Notes under the pieces: generated by a model
Told to the model about the DNA's origin: nothing
Databases searched by the model: none
Seen by the model: only the letters and a program-made list of their open reading frames with translations
In this document: in pieces, positions 60,401 to 64,000 of the stretch
How the letters are laid out: each line of letters begins with the position of its first letter
Numbering within the stretch: the stretch's first letter is position 1
Origin: Gigantopelta aegis
Taxonomy: Eukaryota > Mollusca > Gastropoda > Neomphalida > Peltospiridae
NCBI RefSeq assembly: GCF_016097555.1
Contig: NC_054704.1
Location: forward strand, 93,484,653 to 93,548,652
Reading direction: 5' to 3'
DNA length: 64,000 bases
Program-made: the position numbers and the translations under genes

Positions 60401-63400
60401 TGTCTTATTACTACCCAAGTATACATGTATATATGTGTGCGCATGTCTGATTAGCACATTTGGTAGGAATTACAATAATGTGACATTACATTACTTTATT
60501 CTAATTGTATTATATTATTCCTTATTATTCTATTGCATTTGTATTATACTATTGTCTCTATTACTTTATTGCATTTGTATTAATACTATTGTACTATTGT
60601 CTCCTGTAAACCCTATCTTGTCACTACAGTTTATATATCATGTTCCTCATATGCCGTTGTGTAACGGCCTGAGTGTAATAAAGTTCTGTTCTGTTCTGTT
60701 CTGTACGCCTTTTCGCATAACCAAAACCGGTCTAATGCCAAAAAAAATAGGTTATAAAAAATAAATGTGTCAAATTAACATATTTGAGTATAAATACATG
60801 GCATACTTCAACAATAAAACTTGTAAAATAATCCCCAAAACAGTAATATTTTTTGGTGAAATTTTTTTACCCTCTTATAAGTCGACCCCCCAAGTTATAA
60901 AATAATTTTTGGGTGAAAAAAATTCGACTTATAGGCGAAGATATACGGTAGTCATGTTTTGATTTTCTTGTTGTAAAATGTAATACATTGGTAGTTTACA
61001 TTTCTGACGATTTCACTTGCAAGCCAGGGCGAGATCGCCAGGATTTTCCAATGGAGCCTGGCGATCTCGCCCCGTGTCGATTTTGTTTTTTCTTGTTTAA
61101 GTTTACAGTTTACAGTTTATTATAATAAATACACGTAAAGTACACATTTATGGTTTGTTTCATCATGTAATGTAACATTATTATTTCACTTTTTCAGGCT
61201 GTGGCGAGATCGCCAGGATTTTCTCAGTGTAGCATTTTTATGTTGGTGAAGTTGTCACACGTTACTACGCAACTATTTGTCATAAGTGCACACTTTGATG
61301 TTCAATTTGGTATAATAAATATATGAACAAGACAACATTCATTTAAAAACAAAACATATTTCTCTCTTGTTTGCCAGTACGTAAAAACGTTACTGTTGCC
61401 CCTTGCTCGCCACGAGGAGGCCAGAGAGTTGAACAAGATATACCAAATTTGATGTGTGCCTTGTTCAGGATTTTACATAACTTAAACAGAAATGATTCCT
61501 CATTAAAAGGTTCGAGCTGTGCTGTCTTACCATGATGGCAACATTCCTTCAGCTTATTGTTGGTGCACATAATAAAATCGCGTGTAGTATCGGTCACATG
61601 TTTGGACATTTGGTGCCCACTTCGAGGTATTCAAACGTCACAGTTCACTCTGGTTCTGCACTGAATATGGTATGCACATTTGTTAATAACATGCCGATTC
61701 CAGTGACTGGCACAGAGTTGCGAGGCAATCCTCAACAACTAATTGCCTTGTAGATACGTCAACTTTCGTGGAGTTCGCACATGCTATAACTAAAAGTCGC
61801 AGAAATACCACAAAATGTATTTTTCACAATTATAAACACGCATGTGTGTCTGAAAATTAACAGTTATGGGGTCGAGTTTTAGTCTATCTTAGCTGTATTT
61901 CACCGTTTCAACTTCACACACTCTTGTTTCACACTCTTATAAACTTATCCAAATGTTTTACAGGTTTGTAACTTAACCAAACTTAGTGTCCATTTTTACG
62001 GATTGAATGCAGGGTCTGCGCCTTTAACCACAACAATAATTTCTACGACTTTAAGAAATTTTTCTATTCCAAACTGAACCTTTTCTTGGCAGCCACAACT
62101 TGTAATGCAGCAGCAGCAGCAACTGCATTTGGAACATTTGCAAACATCTTCTTTTGTACATTTACCACAATTGGTTTCGGGAATACTCTCACCAACAACT
62201 CCTTCAAATTTGTCCAAAATCAGGGAACGAACACAGACATTGTTTGCATTTCAGACAATTTCAGCCATGTCCTTGTCTGTGTTTTTCTGACACAAAGTTA
62301 AATTAAAAAAAAATATAATAATAATAATTTTAAAAACCCCAAAAAACCCCAAACATTATATATATCTATATATATATATATGTGTGTGTGTGTTTGTGTT
62401 CTATTAATTAATAAATGTTATTTTATTTTACTTTAATCTCATTTATTTTATTTTATTTTATTAACTTTAATTAATTTTTATTTCATTTCTATTAATTAAT
62501 AAATGTTCTTTTATTTTACTTTATTTAATTTAATTTAATTTAATTTATTTTATTTTATTTTATTTTATTTTACTTTAATTAATTTTTATTTCATTTCTAT
62601 TAATTAATAAATGTTCTTTTATTTTATTTTATTAACTTTAATTTATTTTTACTTTTTAAGTTATTTTATTAACTTTAATTAATTTTTAGTTTTATGGTTT
62701 TTGTTTTATTCATTATGGAACGAGAAATGACTTCACCGATCCTTTTCCACATACAAGATTGTTCCGAGTTTCATTTTCCTCCCATAATGCACCGCGCGTT
62801 TTAAACCCAAGTCATACAGTCGGTCGTTTTTCCTTTAATTCAAAGTGAAGATCGTTTCAAAGTAAGTATTTCTTAGTCTGCATATGCCCGAAAAAGATCA
62901 CACTACACGATTAGGGTGGGAAAAGGTGGTGTCAGCGTGGTGTCGGTCGCTATTTCGACCACAATTCCGTTCCGAGCAAAATTGCTCGGAACGGCTCTGT
63001 ATCTGCTAATGGAAAATGGCGCCGGGCCTATAAACTCAATGTGCATTTACATTCGAGTTTATTTTTATGAACTAAGTTATAATGTACTGGCGACTTCGCT
63101 AAACAGACATGCAACACGGAAGTAAATATGGCGATCTCGCCACAGCGTGTCCCAACACACAACTAGTAGTATAAGTGGTATAACCCTGTAGTTTTGGCAC
63201 AAAAACATGCTGATAATGACAGTAGATATATACTATAATATATGTTGTAATATATGTCTTCTAGCAAGTCTAATATGTATGATAACTTCGCCTAACGATG
63301 AAAATAAGTCCTGGCGAAGTCGCCCCGGGCGAGTTCACCAGGGCGAGATCGACACGGGGCGAGATCGCCAGGCTCCTTGAAAGCTTAGGTGCGCCAATAC

Positions 63401-63628
63401 ACCGGACAGCACTGTACCAAGGCAAGGGTCCAAATCGTTCCTATTGGACACTAAATGGTAGTTTAGAGTTGCCAATCCAAAACAAATTAAACCATTAAAT
63501 TCACATCATTTTGCGAATATGGAGCAGTTCGTTTTCTTTTCCCAGCTGACAGTTTGCTACGAATACAATACCTTATAGTTGTCCAAACCCGTCAAAACTT
63601 CCTTAGACAAATAAACGAACTCCGCCAT
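42333..63628 (-). CDS. SELENOI: ethanolaminephosphotransferase 1, selenoprotein I (nine coding exons)
   Basis: Family function: transfers phosphoethanolamine from CDP-ethanolamine to diacylglycerol or alkyl-acylglycerol, the last Kennedy-pathway step to phosphatidylethanolamine and plasmalogens; a multi-pass Golgi/ER membrane enzyme. Exons: 63572-63628, 51052-51120, 48412-48604, 46972-47234, 45958-46069, 45562-45610, 44543-44723, 43522-43704, 42333-42410. They total 1185 nt (394 residues plus stop) with all phases compatible and GT/AG borders. The CDP-alcohol phosphotransferase signature is complete: D110-G111-x2-A114-R115-x8-G124-x3-D128-x3-D132. '[18 protein letters not shown]' is characteristic of SELENOI rather than CEPT1/CHPT1. 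Codon 391 is UGA after Asp, aligned with the vertebrate Sec position ('..SDU..'). Length nearly equals human (397). An ordinary annotation would stop at that UGA and lose four residues. Confidence 0.95.
42345..42347 (-). other. SELENOI: selenocysteine codon (in-frame UGA, codon 391)
   Basis: The TGA follows GAC (Asp390) and is followed by AGT TGT CCG TGA. It aligns with the Sec of vertebrate SELENOI and is the only in-frame stop before the final one. Recoding requires a SECIS in the 3' UTR, which I did not locate. Confidence 0.88.
43206..43480 (-). repeat. SINE-B copy, internally deleted
   Basis: Tail 'aaggaaggaaatacgcactc', shortened middle ('ctgctgtcgcaaaggaatct'), core and a full tRNA-like head ('gcccagtggtaaagcg' on the minus strand). 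It lies in SELENOI intron 8, about 40 bp from exon 8. Confidence 0.87.
43522..43704 (-). CDS. SELENOI: SELENOI exon 8
   Basis: 183 nt, phase 0 on both sides, acceptor cttttcag, donor GTAAGT. Encodes '[20 protein letters not shown]' through '[12 protein letters not shown]', matching vertebrate 'CQLIVCQMSSTRCPTLNW' and 'AHIHYGVRV'. A SINE-B ends about 40 bp from its donor. Confidence 0.94.
44258..44517 (-). repeat. SINE-A copy next to the SELENOI exon 7 donor
   Basis: Tail block 'caaccactagagcacattga', diverged core, tRNA-like head ending 26 bp from the donor at 44542/44543. Confidence 0.85.
44543..44723 (-). CDS. SELENOI: SELENOI exon 7
   Basis: 181 nt, phase 2 to 0. '[20 protein letters not shown]' and '[12 protein letters not shown]' align with vertebrate 'YEAMVPLFSPCLLFIL' and 'FMVGTAFANS'. 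Donor GTAAGT lies 26 bp from a SINE-A. Confidence 0.94.
45110..45235 (-). repeat. degraded SINE fragment
   Basis: Recognisable pieces of the shared core ('ggggtctttgaaatgcactt', 'cagcacatacatttgatata') without head or tail. Confidence 0.5.
45562..45610 (-). CDS. SELENOI: SELENOI exon 6
   Basis: 49 nt, phase 1 to 2, acceptor attttgcag, donor GTAAGA. Encodes '[15 protein letters not shown]'. Found by phase and position. Confidence 0.9.
45958..46069 (-). CDS. SELENOI: SELENOI exon 5
   Basis: 112 nt, phase 0 to 1. Hydrophobic '[20 protein letters not shown]' then '[17 protein letters not shown]', aligning with vertebrate 'ISFVYIVTAVVGVEAWYE'. Donor GTGAGT. Confidence 0.92.
46972..47234 (-). CDS. 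SELENOI: SELENOI exon 4, catalytic signature
   Basis: 263 nt, phase 1 to 0, acceptor gtaatttag, donor GTAGGT. Carries the DGKQAR...G...D...D catalytic signature and then '[14 protein letters not shown]' and '[20 protein letters not shown]'. Confidence 0.96.
47668..47935 (-). repeat. SINE-A copy
   Basis: Tail block 'caccactagatcccattatt', core, shortened head. In SELENOI intron 3. Confidence 0.82.
48412..48604 (-). CDS. SELENOI: SELENOI exon 3
   Basis: 193 nt, phase 0 to 1, acceptor tttaatag, donor GTAAGT. Contains '[20 protein letters not shown]' (first membrane segment) and 'DMDFYASS', '[15 protein letters not shown]'. Confidence 0.95.
49348..50962 (-). mobile_element. Tc1-type DNA transposon (DD34E), second family
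   Basis: About 1615 bp in SELENOI intron 2, with inverted ends 'ctactcaaaagaatttaagg' and its exact complement, flanked by TA (49346-49347 and 50963-50964). Its right end is 89 bp from SELENOI exon 2. It encodes a broken transposase on the minus strand, clearly different in sequence and ends from the 17-kb copy. Confidence 0.95.
49560..50610 (-). pseudogene. Tc1-family transposase, broken, with an expanded repeat in the catalytic domain
   Basis: N-terminal helix-turn-helix part starts at Met 50610 ('[20 protein letters not shown]'). The frame is lost near 50300 and resumes before 50204. Catalytic Asp in 'MFTDESRF', second Asp in 'LQDDNARPH', Glu in 'LAPIENAW' 34 residues after it, hence DD34E. 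Between 'HHR' and 'LYVVDG' an in-frame tract of 12 G and (GT)10 inserts Thr-His and Pro repeats into the catalytic core. The end 'ARGGFTHY' is intact. Confidence 0.9.
51052..51120 (-). CDS. SELENOI: SELENOI exon 2
   Basis: 23 codons: '[20 protein letters not shown]' then IVK, matching vertebrate 'YSAVDTNPLSLYVMHPFWN'. Acceptor cattttag, donor GTATTT, phase 0 on both sides. Confidence 0.95.
51191..51520. mobile_element. MITE-like element, 'gtgctcgaatttaa' ends
   Basis: Inverted ends 'agtgctcgaatttaaa' and 'cttaaattcgagccct', about 330 bp. Internal repeats of 'aattgcc.t' type. It lies in SELENOI intron 1 just upstream of exon 2. Confidence 0.72.
51691..51935. repeat. SINE-C copy 3, truncated
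   Basis: Starts 'aggtcaggtcagatcatagg', has 'ttttacgtgcacattcagag' and the core 'aaaggatcttttatatacac', then ends before the terminal part seen in the 16- and 20-kb copies. Confidence 0.8.
52636..52807. mobile_element. MITE-like element, 'cagggctagct' ends
   Basis: A 170-bp element bounded by 'gcagggctagctctgg' and 'cacagctagccctgc', with an AAATG duplication on both sides. Confidence 0.7.
53290..53560 (-). repeat. SINE-D-like copy
   Basis: Shares 'ccttacacctacccattgag' and 'actctgggttggag(t/c)cggta' with the 32.6-kb SINE-D in the same orientation. Confidence 0.65.
53663..54048 (+). repeat. chimeric SINE: SINE-D head on a SINE-B tail
   Basis: Starts with the SINE-D-type tRNA-like head ('ccggtctcagtggcaacgtg'), continues with SINE-D body ('gctcaatgggtaggtgta'), then switches near 53825 to the shared core and SINE-B tail ('cagtgggtttcctctcaaaa' to 'cgttaaataaaacatttctt'). 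Confidence 0.8.
54063..54304. repeat. dispersed repeat, copy 2 of the 21.4-kb family
   Basis: Shares 'aaagaaattttgggtatg', 'agaaagaaaatgggtta' and 'caaaaggttaac' with 21390-21612. Confidence 0.7.
54399..54452. repeat. (GT)n microsatellite
   Basis: Pure GT dinucleotides, about 27 units. Confidence 0.98.
54751..55088. repeat. 169-bp tandem duplication
   Basis: Two copies beginning 'tttttaatgaattagggcct' at 54751 and 54920, each ending 'ttataaacgcgaagtagg'. Only a few differences. Confidence 0.93.
55341..55512. repeat. 83-bp tandem duplication
   Basis: Two nearly exact copies beginning 'tacccgagaaaaataaaatc' at 55341 and 55424, with a trailing partial 'cactcgagaaaa' third start. Confidence 0.93.
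55889..56190 (+). repeat. left 302-bp terminal inverted repeat of the 7.5-kb element
   Basis: Opens with closely spaced 'ggcgatctcgcc', 'gtgtcgatctcgcc', 'ggcgaagtc', 'gggcgagttcgcc' motifs, then AT-rich sequence, and closes with 'gctgtggcgagatcgcc' and 'gtttagcgaagtcgcc'. Confidence 0.92.
56944..58563 (+). CDS. LINE endonuclease and N-terminal part of ORF2
   Basis: 540 codons opening without a Met at '[20 protein letters not shown]'. APE endonuclease motifs in order: 'CFTETK' (catalytic Glu), '[10 protein letters not shown]', 'SSVVDYAIG', '[10 protein letters not shown]'. The N-terminal Asn motif of complete APE domains is absent. A charged linker follows, then the first reverse-transcriptase block '[20 protein letters not shown]'. 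The frame ends at TAA after 'ILNCLT', where a one-base frameshift separates it from the rest. Confidence 0.88.
   Translation: MSWHVSEIPEFVEFISKYDILCFTETKTDQTDCMSTLLPGYTFLLNNREKRLNSSGGIAIGIKNELSSTIDFNITNNSEYVSWFSIPTEITGLHGKLTIGVVYIPPIGSPYYKENIFDIIESELIEHIEEHSPLLLLGDFNARTNCFPDYTVIDTDIDILNNMENYMLDFFNDIYKLESYNIPIERASQDIGKVNSHGIKLLNICKSHNLYIINGRLGHDKNIGKLTCKDSSVVDYAIGNHHLLKIAKHFDVCEFDPLFSDVHCALILSLNVDKHANDNDTSNCMTYSANKKPSKWKPEKSTEFKNKINQDSLEIISTMLDNQSVDIQTRVDTATQAMKKLFLDAAESTLGHARSCTIKRRVKLKGNQSLFGKTHSCRILRGKYHEAKQTYNSRITLENKQRLINASKTYKKSLLKEHSVQRFNIEKQMRQLRTNDPKAFYKLLKRPNEDNNLPPLDVFYNFFQTLNKGESDDNETKINFNNIDSDSENVLNSRIEENEILNAIKQLKNGKAPGIDNIINEYIKTTAGIILPSILNCLT
58596..60374 (+). CDS. LINE reverse transcriptase, C-terminal part of ORF2
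   Basis: Continues the polymerase: '[20 protein letters not shown]', '[11 protein letters not shown]', '[20 protein letters not shown]', catalytic '[11 protein letters not shown]' (about 59183-59215), and a thumb region. The C-terminal '[19 protein letters not shown]' has a C-x2-C...H...C pattern typical of Jockey/CR1-group LINEs. Its frame overlaps the upstream part by the one-base shift near 58540-58565. No other stop is seen. Confidence 0.9.
   Translation: MTGLIKPIFKNKGNRSLPENYRPITLLCCVSKLFTTILNNRLNAFIEENNILNESQTAFRKGYSTTDHLFNIHSLIEILKTRKRKLFCAFVDFQKAFDLISRTCLWQKLLENNINGKFFKIIYQMYQGIKSCICTKTETSELFPCNIGVRQGENLSPVLFSLYLNDLDNYLKSQNCTGVSLDRDETFDKTALYFLCLLYADDTALLASNASDLQQSLNVFSQYCNKWKLKVNASKTKIIIFNGTSNDYKKVFILGHDVLENVKEYKYLGLTFTKLNKFNTSKKLLTQKATKAMYFVLSKSKDNNFSIECKLKLFDSIVLPILLYGCEIWGYENIDIIETIHIKFLRHILPVKKGTPLFMLYGELGRRPLKLIIQQRIISFWARIVSGKQTKSSFLLHELMLHDSSVNGYSYKWIKMVEDIFNQLGMTNVCMSRNFSSVKILLNQVKLRQNDQYLQQWNTNITLSSKGKTYTIFKENLRLEKYLIILPQTCWTILLKFRTSNHYLPIETGRWNNTPVEDRTCTLCNNNDIGDEFHYLFTCTYFTNYRKNLLKPYYYNKPSTLKFKQLMTNSKISVLKKLCKLIKEIINKCSKP
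61024..61225. repeat. internal copies of the 'ggcgagatcgcc' motif
   Basis: 'gggcgagatcgccagg' and, 14 bp later, its inverted partner 'cctggcgatctcgccccgtg' at 61027-61076, plus 'gctgtggcgagatcgccagg' near 61200. These are internal echoes of the 7.5-kb element's ends. Confidence 0.85.
61343..61642 (-). other. weak open frame inside the 7.5-kb element
   Basis: About 95 codons ('[20 protein letters not shown]', '[13 protein letters not shown]'), not recognised. Another frame on the same strand at 61996-62217 is Cys-rich ('[20 protein letters not shown]'). They might be relics of the element's own protein; codon-like bias is not strong. Confidence 0.2.
62395..62700. repeat. TTTTA-rich low-complexity array
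   Basis: Pentanucleotide TTTTA/TTTAA repeats, with a larger unit 'attaattaataaatgttctt' recurring at about 62402, 62490 and 62599. Confidence 0.9.
63075..63376 (-). repeat. right 302-bp terminal inverted repeat of the 7.5-kb element
   Basis: Inverted partner of 55889-56190. It ends 195 bp from SELENOI exon 1. Confidence 0.92.
63572..63628 (-). CDS. SELENOI: SELENOI exon 1
   Basis: 19 codons from [22 protein letters not shown], matching vertebrate 'MAGYEYVSPEQLAGFDKYK' in length and pattern. Donor GTATTG, phase 0. Context 'agagacATGG' is a reasonable start. It lies 12.4 kb from exon 2. Confidence 0.93.
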
Positions 63629-64000
63629 GTCTCTTCCTGATCCTCGCCGTAAATAAAACCATGTGGGATTGGCTGGTGTTAGTTTTCTATTTAGTTGGTA
63701 TCCAATGAGAAAGCTGTTTGGATTAGACGTGCTTATCTGCTGAGAGTGCTACCGGCAATGTTGTTGATCACTAAACAGTCACCAATGAGTGACGTTGCGA
63801 AGAGCTTGAATCTGTGTGCAGTGATCCGGAACCATATGCTGACAGGTTATGGGAGGGTCCTACGTAAACCGATAAAACATTCAGCAGATCTGACGCGTCC
63901 ATAATTGATCCACATGGCGCATTACTCTGGGAATAAGTGTGTAAAAAATTATATTGTTTTCAAAGATATTTTTATTTTATTTTATTTGACTATCGGCACG
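63629..64000 (-). promoter_or_regulatory. SELENOI: SELENOI 5' UTR and promoter region
   Basis: Immediately upstream of the start codon. On the minus strand a CCAAT box ('ccagccaatccc') lies about 40 bp before the ATG, and forward-strand CCAAT motifs lie near 63700 and 63780. No TATA box; more CpG than the neighbourhood ('ggcgag', 'cggcg'). Reads as a housekeeping-type promoter. Confidence 0.5.

Larger units (their letters stand above)
56935..60704 (+). mobile_element. APE-type LINE retrotransposon, 5'-truncated
   Basis: Encodes endonuclease then reverse transcriptase on the plus strand. The 3' end has AATAAA (60677-60682) followed by (TTCTG)4 at 60683-60704, a short-repeat 3' end like those of Jockey/CR1-type LINEs. 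The left boundary is inferred: the endonuclease frame begins abruptly at a stop (56929-56931), so the 5' end is missing or scrambled. Confidence 0.88.
56253..60948. mobile_element. TA-flanked inverted-repeat element hosting a LINE
   Basis: Inverted ends 'ccgtatatcttcgcct' and 'aggcgaagatatacgg' flanked by TA (56251-56252, 60949-60950), with subterminal 'ataagtcga' motifs on both sides. Without the ~3.77-kb LINE it would be about 0.9 kb, hence non-autonomous. Confidence 0.82.
55889..63376. mobile_element. 7.5-kb element with 302-bp terminal inverted repeats and 8-bp target duplication
   Basis: Ends read 'ggag..tggcgatctcgccc' on both sides (left 55889-56190, right 63075-63376, inverted, about 95% alike by eye). 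Direct repeat TTGAAAGC flanks both ends (55881-55888 and 63377-63384). Long TIRs with an 8-bp duplication fit a foldback, P-type or hAT-type element better than a short-TIR Tc1. The interior holds a TA-flanked element, a LINE and two weak open frames, but no transposase I recognise. It fills most of SELENOI intron 1. Confidence 0.85.

Noticed and set aside
42333..63628. CEPT1 or CHPT1 identity for the CDP-alcohol phosphotransferase gene
   Set aside because: The '[10 protein letters not shown]' and '[18 protein letters not shown]' blocks and the C-terminal D-UGA match SELENOI/EPT1, not the choline enzymes.
63695..63904. 69-codon plus-strand frame near the right edge
   Set aside because: No recognisable homology and it overlaps the SELENOI promoter region; likely chance.

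Overview
This window is AT-rich, intron-rich animal DNA. It carries two multi-exon protein genes, both on the minus strand, set in a dense field of dispersed repeats. The repeats include at least four tRNA-headed SINE-like families, two Tc1-type transposons, an APE-type LINE and many short inverted-repeat elements. This mix, together with invertebrate-like versions of both genes, suggests a mollusc, probably a gastropod. That is an inference; nothing in the window fixes the species.

Layout. (1) 4160-27718, minus strand: a FHIP1-type gene (FAM160A family, subunit of the FTS-Hook-FHIP dynein adaptor). I resolved 11 coding exons that join in frame to 1120 codons plus stop, and one candidate extra 48-nt cassette exon at 24757-24804. 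(2) About 27.8-42.3 kb: no convincing gene. This stretch holds SINEs, TTAA-flanked elements, a foldback element and microsatellites. (3) 42333-63628, minus strand: SELENOI/EPT1, the ethanolamine phosphotransferase of the Kennedy pathway. It has nine coding exons joining in frame to 394 residues, including an in-frame UGA at codon 391 that aligns with the selenocysteine of vertebrate SELENOI. Its intron 1 is about 12.4 kb. That intron carries a 7.5-kb element with 302-bp terminal inverted repeats, inside which sit a TA-flanked element and, within that, a nearly intact LINE.

The two genes are functionally unrelated (endosome transport versus phospholipid synthesis) and are simply neighbours in tandem orientation. 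The most unusual structure is in FHIP1. Several exon edges lie against local tandem arrays, and in two cases (exon 4 acceptor, exon 8 donor) the array unit contains the splice site and some coding bases. The introns therefore carry repeated splice-site look-alikes.

Exon coordinates were read by eye from splice signals, reading-frame phase and recognised family sequence. Repeat boundaries are approximate unless a target-site duplication is given. Introns not listed separately hold AT-rich sequence in which I see no gene.
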